Below are positions 33,592 through 42,759 of a DNA stretch of 54,544 bases, in pieces. The notes beneath the pieces are model-generated. The model saw only the letters and a list, made by a program, of their open reading frames with translations, did no database searches and was not told the DNA's origin. Position numbers and translations under genes: made by a program. The stretch covers positions 1 to 54,544 of the forward strand of contig JBBKWH010000060.1 of assembly GCA_037968855.1 (NCBI GenBank), read 5' to 3'. This DNA is from JBBKWH01 sp037968855 (GTDB lineage: Bacteria > Pseudomonadota > Gammaproteobacteria > Pseudomonadales > Moraxellaceae). Numbering within the stretch: the stretch's first letter is position 1; each line of letters begins with the position of its first letter.

Positions 33592-34461
33592 TTAATCAGC
33601 ACTCAACTCAAATGAACCGAGAATAATCGCTTGTGCACCGCAACGGATCAAGGCCGGATGTTGCTGATCTTGGGTCACAGCCAATACTTTGGTCAGTCCA
33701 TCGGCTAGGGTCGCATTTGGTGCAATCACCGTCCAACTCTGTGCTGCGACAATGGCCCGTTGATCACGTGGATTAACCAATGCACTGACCGACTGGCCAG
33801 CAGCCGTCTGCATGGCACTATAATACACCGCCGAACTGGCCACTGCACCGTGGGCCAACTCACCAATTGCCACCAACTGCTGTGGGTCTTGCGGATGACG
33901 AACGGCAACGGGTTGTGCCGTCGCACCAAGCACGCGTAAATCACCACCAGCATTCACCACCGCCGTACGAACCCCTGCCCGATACAGCGCCAACACCGCC
34001 ATATCTACCGCAAAGCCTTTGGCTATCCCACCAAAATCTAAGGCTAATGGTCGATCAAACCGTACCGCTCCGTTAGTTAAACAATGCACATCAGCCAATG
34101 TTGCAGGCTGGGCCGCCTTATCGACGGGATGTAATGAATGCTGTGGCAACATTCCCCACTCTGTGAGCCGCCATGCAGCCACCGCACAATCAAACACACC
34201 GTCCGACCAATGATAAAAACGCAAGGCACGACGCAGCACCGCCAACGTCCAAGGATGTGGGCGATAATCTATTAAATGGGCAGATTGGTTTAGTACCGAC
34301 AAATCACTGTGCGCATCATGCACACTCATTAACTGATGCGTCAGGTCAATCGCAGCAAAAGCCACCGCCATTGCCCGTTCAACCTGTACATCACTCAAGC
34401 CCAGCGGATCGACCGACACCTGTACAAAGGTGCCCAGCGCCGGTCGCATCCGCTCAATCAT
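33592..34461 (-). CDS. apbE: ApbE-like FMN transferase without an export signal
   Basis: 289 aa. LDFGGIAKGFAVD, NAGGDLRVLG and the C-terminal AQSWTVIAPNATLADGLTK region match ApbE, which links FMN from FAD to a threonine of S-G-A-T proteins. The start ATGA at 34461 overlaps the stop of the target gene. MIERMRPALGTFVQV shows no signal peptide or lipobox, although the substrate FMN protein is exported; most ApbE proteins are lipoproteins. Confidence 0.85.
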   Translation of the reverse strand: MIERMRPALGTFVQVSVDPLGLSDVQVERAMAVAFAAIDLTHQLMSVHDAHSDLSVLNQSAHLIDYRPHPWTLAVLRRALRFYHWSDGVFDCAVAAWRLTEWGMLPQHSLHPVDKAAQPATLADVHCLTNGAVRFDRPLALDFGGIAKGFAVDMAVLALYRAGVRTAVVNAGGDLRVLGATAQPVAVRHPQDPQQLVAIGELAHGAVASSAVYYSAMQTAAGQSVSALVNPRDQRAIVAAQSWTVIAPNATLADGLTKVLAVTQDQQHPALIRCGAQAIILGSFELSAD

Positions 34462-34994
34462 GCCACGCGAACCATCTGACGAATCAACAACACCCGCTTA
34501 ATCCCATCGGTCAAATGCCGCGACGACAAGGTCGCGCCACTGATATTTTTGATGTCTTTATTGAGCTTGAGCGTATCGGTCACGGTTTTGCCTTTAAACT
34601 GACCCAGCCACGAGGCATTGCGCACATCGCCGCCGTAGGTCTCGCGATATTCCAGTACTTCGACTTGCTTGACCGAGCCATCAGGATTAAGGCCAATCGC
34701 ATAGGTAATCATCTCGTGCTTACCCAGCACTTGATCAACCACAAACCAACCACCACCAGCCACTTGATAGACCTGATCACCTTTAAAAGCGTGATAGATA
34801 CCGGTGGCTTTTTTCAGTTGCTTGACCTGATCATCACTCAACTGCACCGCTACTTTTTGCATGGTCGCGGCAGGAAACATCGCTTGCTGTGCTTGCTGCA
34901 CCGACATAAACACCGTGGCATGTGCCACCAAAGGCGCGACACTACCCAACAATAATGTGGTGGCCAGCGTATTGGTCAAAGGCTTCCAATTCAT
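34458..34994 (-). CDS. Exported FMN-binding protein (RnfG/NosR-type domain)
   Basis: 178 aa with a Sec signal peptide (residues 1-26, ending AHA). The flavinylation motif SGATLSS near residue 152 places covalent FMN on T155, as in RnfG and NqrC. The ApbE gene overlaps its stop by 4 bases, giving substrate and modifying enzyme in one unit. Probably a periplasmic one- or two-electron carrier. Confidence 0.88.
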   Translation of the reverse strand: MNWKPLTNTLATTLLLGSVAPLVAHATVFMSVQQAQQAMFPAATMQKVAVQLSDDQVKQLKKATGIYHAFKGDQVYQVAGGGWFVVDQVLGKHEMITYAIGLNPDGSVKQVEVLEYRETYGGDVRNASWLGQFKGKTVTDTLKLNKDIKNISGATLSSRHLTDGIKRVLLIRQMVRVA

Positions 34995-35030
34995 GATGCA
35001 CTCCGCGTGATGATCAAGACAAAAAATAAC

Positions 35031-35930
35031 TTAGAAGTTATAGCCAAGTTTTAAACGAAACTCGTGCTTGGTCTTTTCGATCAAGTGCAAGTCTTTGTCG
35101 TCTTGGGCATCAAACTGCTCTTTGCCGCCGCGTAATTGAGGGAACCATGTGGCGGTTGCCCACCATTTTTGCGCACCGTAATGCAAACTTGGCCCTGCAA
35201 ACACGCTCCAACGCTCTTGGCCGACTTCAGTTTCAAACTCGGTCTCGTACATCATCTCAGCACCAGCATACCAATTGGGCGCAAAGCGATAACTCAGACC
35301 CGTGCCAAGCTTAATCTCCAGCTCCATCTCCGGATCAGTTGGCCACTCAAAGCCGTCTGGCAAATTGGCAATCGCCGCACGCTTGGCATACGTGCCTTCT
35401 AGTGCCACGTTACCCACCCAAACCAAGCGCGCATCCATCAAATATTTTTGTGCAATCAGCATGGTTTCAAACGACAAAGTATCTTTGTCTTGGCCCGAAT
35501 GCGGATCAATGCTGCTGTAGTTCAGCTCAAAGCTATTGGACAAACCAAAATCATCTGCCGCAGGGCTTAAATAGTTGTACTTGGCACCCAATTCAATGCC
35601 CGACAACTTCAAGTTAATTTTTTTGTCTGATGGCATGTAGCCATCAATCACAATACCGCTGGTGTCTAAGCTTTGCATTTTTAGCGCTGCCGATGCAGTA
35701 AAGCGGTCGGTAATGCCTTGCTCAAATTCAGTTTTCCAATCTACTGCGGTGTAATCACCTGCGCCTTTGTCCTCACGAATAGTCGCCCATTGATACAGCT
35801 CTCGTGCACCTTGTGGCAGTGTTTCTGCACCTTTGACATAACCAAAGAGGTTTTCGTCTGCCGACGCTTGAACCGAGATCAGGCCACTGACTAGACCAAT
35901 TGCACACACCAGACGTTTTACCATGCGCAT
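35031..35930 (-). CDS. DUF6662 outer-membrane beta-barrel protein
   Basis: 299 aa from the ATG at 35930 (AAGGAG 6 bases before it). Signal peptide to QASA; then DENLFGYVKGAETLP and many alternating-hydrophobicity strands, ending in a phenylalanine (LGYNF), as in beta-barrels. Matches DUF6662 as I remember it. First gene of the operon, behind the Fur-type promoter, with the exported FMN protein next. Confidence 0.75.
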   Translation of the reverse strand: MRMVKRLVCAIGLVSGLISVQASADENLFGYVKGAETLPQGARELYQWATIREDKGAGDYTAVDWKTEFEQGITDRFTASAALKMQSLDTSGIVIDGYMPSDKKINLKLSGIELGAKYNYLSPAADDFGLSNSFELNYSSIDPHSGQDKDTLSFETMLIAQKYLMDARLVWVGNVALEGTYAKRAAIANLPDGFEWPTDPEMELEIKLGTGLSYRFAPNWYAGAEMMYETEFETEVGQERWSVFAGPSLHYGAQKWWATATWFPQLRGGKEQFDAQDDKDLHLIEKTKHEFRLKLGYNF

Positions 35931-35964
35931 CAGCACACTCCTTAAACAAGAATTCACCAACTAA

Positions 35965-35979
35965 TGATAAGCATTATCA
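35965..35979. promoter_or_regulatory. Fur box
   Basis: TGATAAGCATTATCA fits the 7-1-7 Fur consensus, with one deviation from the symmetric form. It covers the -10 of the promoter below, so iron-loaded Fur should repress this operon. Confidence 0.8.
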
Positions 35980-36001
35980 CTTATGTTCTTGATTATTACA
36001 A
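35973..36001 (-). promoter_or_regulatory. Promoter of the DUF6662-FMN-ApbE operon
   Basis: On the minus strand TTGTAA (36001-35996) and GATAAT (35978-35973) have a spacing of 17 bp; the -10 lies within the Fur box. Confidence 0.7.
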
Positions 36002-36115
36002 GTTGATCAAATTTCATTCTCACCGTCTTGATGCCGTTTGGCCGCAATAACCAAGGCAAAACAGCCTAGATCGGTTACACTGCGCCCCATTGTTGACGCT
36101 GTTTTTTGGAACCCC

Positions 36116-38332
36116 ATGATGACGACCCAGACCCGCTTGCAAACGTTTTGGATCACCTGTGCCGATGGTTTAGAACAACTTCTGGCCGAAGAATTGATCG
36201 AACTAGGCGCGAGTGTTCAAGACCGTCTCCATGGCCGTATCGTTATTCGTGGCACACTAGAGACGGCTTATCGTATTTGCTTGTGGTCACGCTTGGCCTC
36301 GCGCGTACTCCTGCCGATTCATCATTATGAAGTCGAAGAACAACGCACTGGCGATGTGCGCGATGTGGCCGAAGAGATCTATCAAGGCGCACAGAACTTT
36401 GACTGGTCACTGGTGTTTAGCCCAGCCTGTACCTTTGCCATTCGTTTGCATACCGAACGTGGCGTCAAGGTCAACCCACAATTTGCGACCTTAAGAGCCA
36501 AAGATGGCGTGGTCGATGCCTTTATGGACAGCCATGGCCGCAGACCTAGCATCGACACCCACCAGCCCGAAATCACCCTAACCGTCTGGGCTGGTGTCAC
36601 CGAACACACCTATAGCCTTGATCTATCAGGCGACAGCTTACACCGTCGCGGCTATCGCTTAGCCATGACAGAAGCACCGCTCAAAGAAAACCTTGCCGCA
36701 GCCATTTTGCGTATTGCCGGCTGGCATAAAGGCCACTACAGCACCTTGATTGACCCAATGTGCGGTTCTGGCACCTTTATGATCGAAGCACTAATGATGG
36801 CCGCCGACTGCGCACCAGCACTTAATCGTCGTTTTGGCTTTAGTGGTTGGGCGGGTCACGATGCGGGTTTGTGGACCAAAATTCGCCTTGAGGCCGAACA
36901 ACGTAAAGAAATCGGCATGGCCAAAGTGCTACCGCGTGTGTTTGCCTTTGATGCCGACTGGCAAGCGGTTAAAGCAGCCCGTCAAAACTTAATCGCCGCA
37001 GGTTTTGAAGACCATCTGCCACGCATTTGGCTAGAAGAGCGCACCTTGGCCGACTGGCCCGATTTTGCTCTCAATGAAGGCGAATCAGCCCTACTGATCA
37101 CCAACCCACCATATGGTGAGCGCTTGGGTGACAAAGTCAGCAACCGCGCGCTGTATCAAGGTCTGGGACTGCGCTTGCAGCAGTCTTTGGCCGGTCAACA
37201 TGCTGCCATTATTGCCGCTCAAGTCGAACAAGCCGACGTGTTACCGCTGGCCGACACCAGCACCACACGCCTGATGAATGGCAATTTGCCAATTTATGTG
37301 CGCAGTGGCCGTGTCTTGCCGCTATCAGACAAAGCACCATTTTTAAGCCAATGGCAAAACATCCCCGTCGAGCTGCCCGACGCACAAGACTTTGCCAACC
37401 GTCTACAAAAAAACCTTGCTAACCTACGCAAGCTGGCGCAAAAAGATGGCATCACCAACATGCGTCTGTACGATGCCGATCTACCCGATTTTAATATCGC
37501 CGTGGATCTGTATGGCGATCTGCTACACGTCCAAGAATACGCCCCACCCAAAACCATCGACCCCGAAAAAGCCAAAAAACGCTTTAACTTGGCCTTACAT
37601 GCGATTCGCCAAGTCACTGGCCTACCGCGCGAAAACGTGTTTATCAAGACCCGCGCACGGCAAAAAGGCAATGATCAATACGAGAAAAAAGGCGACTCCG
37701 GCAAGCGCTATATCGTGCAAGAAGGCCCAGCCCGTCTGTTTATTAACCTCACCGATTATTTGGACACTGGCTTGTTTTTGGATCATCGACCGATCCGCCA
37801 ACAAATCGGCAAAGACGCCAAAGGCAAGCACATGCTCAACCTGTACGCTTACACCTGCACCGCCAGTGTGCAAGCGGCATTGGGTGGTGCAGCCAGTACC
37901 ACCAGCGTGGACTTGTCCAACACCTACCTGAACTGGGGCAAAAACAACTTTGCCTTAAACGGTCTGACTGTTGACCATCCGGATCAGCAGCATCAATTCT
38001 TTGCCGCCGATGTGTTTGAGTGGCTACGCGAAGGCACCGAAAAATACGACCTGATCTTCATTGATCCGCCGACCTTCTCCAACTCGAAGAAGTTCTCTGG
38101 CACCTTTGATATTCAACGTGACCATCTGTCCTTGATCAAGCGTGCCATGAACCGACTCACCGATGATGGTGTGCTGTATTTCTCCAACAACTTCCGCCGC
38201 TTTGAACTTGACGCCGAAGTGCCACATTTGTTTGATGTGCAAGAAATTAGTAACATGACTGTGGGCTTTGACTTTAAACGCAACACCGGCATCCACCGTG
38301 CGTGGCAAATTACTCATCGCGCCTCACAATAA
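36116..38332 (+). CDS. rlmKL: Fused 23S rRNA m2G2445/m7G2069 methyltransferase
   Basis: 738 aa from the ATG at 36116 (36119 is an alternative). A THUMP domain and the RlmL methyltransferase (NPPYGERLG, about residues 345-353) form the first half. The second half is the RlmK methyltransferase, with NLYAYTCTASVQAALGGAAS and DPPTFSNSKK. It acts on helices 73-74 of 23S rRNA during assembly. Confidence 0.95.
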   Translation: MMTTQTRLQTFWITCADGLEQLLAEELIELGASVQDRLHGRIVIRGTLETAYRICLWSRLASRVLLPIHHYEVEEQRTGDVRDVAEEIYQGAQNFDWSLVFSPACTFAIRLHTERGVKVNPQFATLRAKDGVVDAFMDSHGRRPSIDTHQPEITLTVWAGVTEHTYSLDLSGDSLHRRGYRLAMTEAPLKENLAAAILRIAGWHKGHYSTLIDPMCGSGTFMIEALMMAADCAPALNRRFGFSGWAGHDAGLWTKIRLEAEQRKEIGMAKVLPRVFAFDADWQAVKAARQNLIAAGFEDHLPRIWLEERTLADWPDFALNEGESALLITNPPYGERLGDKVSNRALYQGLGLRLQQSLAGQHAAIIAAQVEQADVLPLADTSTTRLMNGNLPIYVRSGRVLPLSDKAPFLSQWQNIPVELPDAQDFANRLQKNLANLRKLAQKDGITNMRLYDADLPDFNIAVDLYGDLLHVQEYAPPKTIDPEKAKKRFNLALHAIRQVTGLPRENVFIKTRARQKGNDQYEKKGDSGKRYIVQEGPARLFINLTDYLDTGLFLDHRPIRQQIGKDAKGKHMLNLYAYTCTASVQAALGGAASTTSVDLSNTYLNWGKNNFALNGLTVDHPDQQHQFFAADVFEWLREGTEKYDLIFIDPPTFSNSKKFSGTFDIQRDHLSLIKRAMNRLTDDGVLYFSNNFRRFELDAEVPHLFDVQEISNMTVGFDFKRNTGIHRAWQITHRASQ

Positions 38333-38362
38333 CAGCCATACGCGCTTAACCGTCCTCACAAA

Positions 38363-38395
38363 AAAGCCATCCATAACGATTATGGATGGCTTTTA
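38363..38395 (+). terminator. Terminator after rlmKL
   Basis: AAGCCATCCATAA and TTATGGATGGCTT form a 13-bp stem with a 3-base loop, followed by T-rich sequence. Confidence 0.85.
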
Positions 38396-38444
38396 TATTT
38401 TGGCGGCACTGTATGCAACGACAGAATGCACAGATCTCAACCGC

Positions 38445-39005
38445 TTAGAAACGGTTATACGTCACATCAATACCAATCTGACGACTATCAAAATTGATCA
38501 GCTCGATATCCGTGCCCGTCAAACGGGTGGACAGATACAAAGGTCGACCAATCTGCACAACGTCTTGCAAATTTCCGGCCCAACGGTAGCTATAACGCTC
38601 ACTACCCAGATTACTCACCACCAATTGGTCAAAAGTATTGAGACTATCAGCATGGGTTCCGGTATTGCGATTGACTAGCTGTGTGTCCTGCCATGTAATG
38701 GTCTGTTGCACATGCGCAACATCCGGCGCTTGAGCCGATTGCGCCAACAGTACACGTGCTTTATTAAACACAGCCTCGGCACTATCAATCGCTTGAATCT
38801 GATCGTCAGTAATGGTCAGGCTTGGCGCCTCACTATCCAAATAGCGTCGATCTAGCTCAGCATCGCTTAACTGCTGCGCTGCATACACAGAACACGCGGG
38901 TAATAGCAGAATACCCGCCAACAGACTTGCTGTCCGATGATGGCGTAATAGAATATGCAACGGTACTGTCTGGTAATGACAGATATGGGTCAAAAGGTTC
39001 GACAT
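38445..39005 (-). CDS. Exported small protein at the end of the GH3 operon
   Basis: 186 aa. A long N-terminal region with a hydrophobic stretch ends in VYA, after which QQLSDAELD begins the mature part. The motif LPACSVYA could also be read as a lipobox but lacks the usual spacing. The C-terminal half is beta-rich (NLGSERYSYRWAGNLQDVVQIG). Family not recognised. It follows the 399-aa GNAT gene by 131 bp, so co-transcription is uncertain. Confidence 0.6.
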   Translation of the reverse strand: MSNLLTHICHYQTVPLHILLRHHRTASLLAGILLLPACSVYAAQQLSDAELDRRYLDSEAPSLTITDDQIQAIDSAEAVFNKARVLLAQSAQAPDVAHVQQTITWQDTQLVNRNTGTHADSLNTFDQLVVSNLGSERYSYRWAGNLQDVVQIGRPLYLSTRLTGTDIELINFDSRQIGIDVTYNRF

Positions 39006-39136
39006 GGTACGGAAGGCTCCCTGTCCATATGATTGTTTTATGCTCGTCCACGCTCTAGCAATCTAACAGCAATCTTTCGATTGCCGCAATGCCCTTTGGT
39101 CAACTCATCAATAGCATTGATGATATATCGACCGCA

Positions 39137-40336
39137 CTAGACCCGCCCGCACTCGATATAACTGACTCGATGCGCATCAAACGACAACAACGGATTTTGA
39201 CCGTACGAATGAAACGCATGATGCCCAATGATCCGCTCACCTTTGTACGCGGCATTTGCCGCCACACGAGGATCATGTTGACTCAAGCTAAAACACAACG
39301 CATGTTGCCCACGCGCCTTGGTCTGACGATACGCCTCACGCACCATCTGATCAAACAATGCCACATCAGCCGGATCACACAACGCCGAATGCAGCATTAA
39401 ATAAGGCACTAACTCACCACGTTTAGGCAACAGCATCCGCTCTGTGGCCTGAGCAAAGATATTATAAAATGGCCGAGCCACACTAATCAGACGGTGATAA
39501 TCAACGATTCGAGTTTGTTTAAATGGCTTTTGGTTCCATAGACCAAATAACCCGACCAAGACTCGATCACGATAAACCAAAGTAAAATCGTTAATGTTTA
39601 AACCACGCCAATACGGCGCACCCGCCAACAAATCTTCAAAATGATAATCAGGCAAAAAATTAAAATACGCCGACATCTGCCGAACCCAATCACTCATTGC
39701 GGGCACATCAGTAGGCAATGCGGTTTTAAAGCTGAGGCTAGGATTTTTTGCAACCTTGGATTTCAGCCCTGTCATGGTCAAGGTCTCAATCAAATCCCGC
39801 TCATAATGCTGCGGAAACCCAGACCGAGATTGATGCAGCATTTCTCGAGCAGCGGTATTACCAGACAAAATCAAGGTCTGCACATAGGCATCACCCTGAA
39901 TAAAATTCGGCAAATGCTTCATCATCATACGAACCAAGCCCTTACCACGAACCTTGGTATTGACCCGTAAATCGCCAATATAACGAACTTGCTCGACCTG
40001 ACCATTGACATAGCAAGGACGCTCGCCGATGTTATACATCGCCATGATCACGTTTGGATGCTCATCCGAAAAAATCACCCATGGCTGTGGATCGGTATAT
40101 TGCGTTTGGGTGGCATTAAAATAACTTGGCGAGCGCTCCATCCCCACCATCACACCATTCGATGGCATCGGCGCAGAAATCAGTTCAAGCAACTGATCAT
40201 TATCTTGTATATCGGCCAAACGCATCATTAACTGTGGGGCAGCCGGATGGCGAAAGCTCCCATCCGGCATAAATCCAGATGGTGGCATAGGCGTGGATTG
40301 TTGTAGCTGTTGTTGAGGACTCAGGTCTGCCGTCAT
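39137..40336 (-). CDS. GNAT-superfamily protein, two-domain, GH3 operon
   Basis: 399 aa. RYIGDLRVNTKVRGKGLVRMMMKHL is an acetyl-CoA-type motif A (R/Q-x-x-G-x-G/A), and GNTAAREMLHQS gives motif B, so the N-terminal half is a GNAT domain. The C-terminal half repeats a GNAT-like topology with FTLVYRDRVLVGLFGLWNQKP. Proline-rich first 30 residues. It lies 60 bp after the GH3 gene. Probably transfers an acyl group; the acceptor is unknown. Confidence 0.75.
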   Translation of the reverse strand: MTADLSPQQQLQQSTPMPPSGFMPDGSFRHPAAPQLMMRLADIQDNDQLLELISAPMPSNGVMVGMERSPSYFNATQTQYTDPQPWVIFSDEHPNVIMAMYNIGERPCYVNGQVEQVRYIGDLRVNTKVRGKGLVRMMMKHLPNFIQGDAYVQTLILSGNTAAREMLHQSRSGFPQHYERDLIETLTMTGLKSKVAKNPSLSFKTALPTDVPAMSDWVRQMSAYFNFLPDYHFEDLLAGAPYWRGLNINDFTLVYRDRVLVGLFGLWNQKPFKQTRIVDYHRLISVARPFYNIFAQATERMLLPKRGELVPYLMLHSALCDPADVALFDQMVREAYRQTKARGQHALCFSLSQHDPRVAANAAYKGERIIGHHAFHSYGQNPLLSFDAHRVSYIECGRV

Positions 40337-40396
40337 GATTACAGATCACTCCATCTCAGCGCCCAGCGGTGATATCCATCAATACTGGGCGACTGT

Positions 40397-41968
40397 TTAA
40401 ATGCCAAATGCAGACAACTGAATACGCTTAAGTGGCTCAGGCTTGATATTGCCCTCAATCATGCCATCTTGCATGGCCAGTTTTTTGTAGTAGGCCCAGC
40501 CATCTTCGACACACAGAACTTGTGGCATTGCCAACTGGCCCAGATCACGCGCCAACTCATAATGAAAATGCGCACGCAACTGCTGATCCAGATCGGTAGC
40601 CTTCGGTGCATTGGCTGGTTGGCCTTCAAACAAGGCCACATAATATGGCTTGGCTTTGCCTTCTGTATCAACAGCCAACAAAGAAACAGGCTGTACTGGT
40701 GTCTGCTCTGCTAAGCGCTGCATCACTTGCGTGGCAACACTTGGATCCAACTTTTCGCCGACTAGATCAACACCAAAGCGACGACCTTGAAAGGTAAAAC
40801 AAGGCAATCCACCATAAAAATCGCTGACCAACAGATGGTCATCCATGCAGTAACGCATCAAGCCATTACCACAGCTTAGAATTGGACTGACATGATCACC
40901 GAGCTTGAGCTCCCAGCACGGCACAATTGCACCCGTGTCTAGATTTTCGAACTCATAAAAATGGCTTTGATAGGCCAGCGGATAATGACCATTATACGGA
41001 AACGTCACCACACCTTCGGTTGCCCACAAGCCCTTCCCCTCAAAGCCTGCATGCGGCAAACGCTCACGCAACTGCTCTGCCCAGACCACCGCACCAGCAG
41101 TATCCCAAGACGACACTAAGGCTAGTTTTGGCCACAACTTGGCAGGGTCAATCTGAGGCGCTTTGAGTAACTTGATCAATAAGCACGCACGCGACTTAGA
41201 GGCAATAATCGGCACTTGCTTCAGCGCTTCAGTACGCTTACCCCAATGACCTTGCGCCAAGACTTGTGCAATCTCTGCGCCCCAATCTTGTAAGTTATCC
41301 AACAATTGCAAAGCAAAGGTCGGACTCCACACAGAGATCATGCTCAGATCGGCATGCGCCACCATGTAGCACAGCGTTGCAAAGAGGGCGTCATCTGCAC
41401 CCGCAGCAAAGGCCACATCGGATGGAACGGCTTGGGTATACTTAGATAAAATACGCTTGCTAAAATCAAGCAACGCGCTGTCGTCATTGAGGTTTTCACC
41501 TTTTAAGACTTCACGCTGGCTTTCTGGCAGCCACGAGACTGACCAGTAATGAAAGCCTTTTTTAAGACCAGGGTACTGACGATACATACTCGACAGCCAT
41601 GGCCCAATTGCCGAATCTAGCTCATCCAAAAAACGCTTGGTATATGGAATAAACTTGATGCTTTCACTCGACCCACTGGTCGGCTGAAAACGCACTAACG
41701 GGCTGTTGATCAAACGATCTTGACCCAAACGCATGGCTTCAACACGCGGCTTCCATTCTTTGTACCGCGTTAACGGCAATTGCTGCGCAAACTCGACGTA
41801 ATTTTTGGGACGGGGCATGCCTTTAGGCAGCACCATCGTTTTGAGCAGTTGCGTCAATCGCTGACGCTGTACCTGCTCTAACTGATGTTTTTGTTGCTCA
41901 AAACGGCGGTCTGCACGCAGACACGCCACTTCCAACGCCACATGACTTGCACGACTAAGCAAACTCAT
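40397..41968 (-). CDS. GH3-family acyl-acid amido synthetase
   Basis: 523 aa. ATP-site motifs of the GH3 fold: PTSGSSESIKFIPYT (about 97-110), WATEGVVTFPY (about 317) and SDFYGGLPCFTF. GH3 enzymes adenylate a carboxylic acid and join it to an amino acid or amine; the plant ones act on auxin and jasmonate. In this genomic context (two GNAT-like genes around it) a fatty-acyl or aryl substrate is possible. Starts 5 bases after the preceding gene, so they are one operon. Confidence 0.85.
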   Translation of the reverse strand: MSLLSRASHVALEVACLRADRRFEQQKHQLEQVQRQRLTQLLKTMVLPKGMPRPKNYVEFAQQLPLTRYKEWKPRVEAMRLGQDRLINSPLVRFQPTSGSSESIKFIPYTKRFLDELDSAIGPWLSSMYRQYPGLKKGFHYWSVSWLPESQREVLKGENLNDDSALLDFSKRILSKYTQAVPSDVAFAAGADDALFATLCYMVAHADLSMISVWSPTFALQLLDNLQDWGAEIAQVLAQGHWGKRTEALKQVPIIASKSRACLLIKLLKAPQIDPAKLWPKLALVSSWDTAGAVVWAEQLRERLPHAGFEGKGLWATEGVVTFPYNGHYPLAYQSHFYEFENLDTGAIVPCWELKLGDHVSPILSCGNGLMRYCMDDHLLVSDFYGGLPCFTFQGRRFGVDLVGEKLDPSVATQVMQRLAEQTPVQPVSLLAVDTEGKAKPYYVALFEGQPANAPKATDLDQQLRAHFHYELARDLGQLAMPQVLCVEDGWAYYKKLAMQDGMIEGNIKPEPLKRIQLSAFGI

Positions 41969-41973
41969 TAAGT

Positions 41974-42759
41974 TTAAACTGCCTGCGAACGCGCGTTAAC
42001 AGCATCCACTTTACCTTGACTAGAAGATTTGGTGGCAAAGCGTTGGACGTATTTAAAAATGTCGCTCCAAACAATCTCACCAATACATGGCAGCTCAGTG
42101 CCTTGTACCCACTGTGGATTTTTTTCTTCAAAGAAGCGAATTTTTGGACTCTTACGACGCATCTCATCGGTAATGGGGGCAACATCACCTTTAAGCGGTT
42201 GATAGTCATCACCAAAGTTCAATACGCCAGTTGTGCGGTCATAGTATTCGGCAAAATATTGCTCGCAATAGCCTTCGACGATTGGCTTAAGACGGCTGCA
42301 ATCGCCTTCTGGATGCGGCCAGTAGCTGTAGTAGTTGTTGGCCAGCAATAGATAGGTTTTAAACCCTTTAGAGATCAACATCCAATACACAGGTTCAAAC
42401 GGATGTTTGGCTTTCATGGTCAATAAATAGCGGTACATGCAGCGTTGCAATGCACGTGAACCCCAGAATTCTTTTTCGATCACAGTATCGCCGCTAAAGA
42501 AGGCGTGATGCTGTTTGTTACCTACTTTGATGTCGCAATTCAACACGGTTGAAAAGCCAACGATTTCACGAGTGCGAGGATGCAAAATCAAGAATGCGCC
42601 AGTCTTCTTACGGAAGTCGCTGACAAACAAATCATAACGGGTGTTTTCGTAATACTTCTGGTAGATGGAATACATCTGTTGAAGATCACGCTCAGAAAAC
42701 TTTTCAATAGGACGGAAAATGCCGGTAGGTTCCTGACGGCGCAGATTAAACTTGCTCAT
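41974..42759 (-). CDS. GNAT-like protein, first gene of the GH3 operon
   Basis: 261 aa. NTRYDLFVSDFRKK, FLILHPRTREIVGFSTV and HAFFSGDTVIEKEFWGSRALQRCMYRYLL follow the GNAT strand-helix pattern around an acyl-CoA site, close in appearance to N-acyl amino acid synthases, though a definite family is not assigned. GAGGAAAG lies before the ATG. It has a conserved-looking aromatic stretch NNYYSYWP. Confidence 0.7.
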   Translation of the reverse strand: MSKFNLRRQEPTGIFRPIEKFSERDLQQMYSIYQKYYENTRYDLFVSDFRKKTGAFLILHPRTREIVGFSTVLNCDIKVGNKQHHAFFSGDTVIEKEFWGSRALQRCMYRYLLTMKAKHPFEPVYWMLISKGFKTYLLLANNYYSYWPHPEGDCSRLKPIVEGYCEQYFAEYYDRTTGVLNFGDDYQPLKGDVAPITDEMRRKSPKIRFFEEKNPQWVQGTELPCIGEIVWSDIFKYVQRFATKSSSQGKVDAVNARSQAV

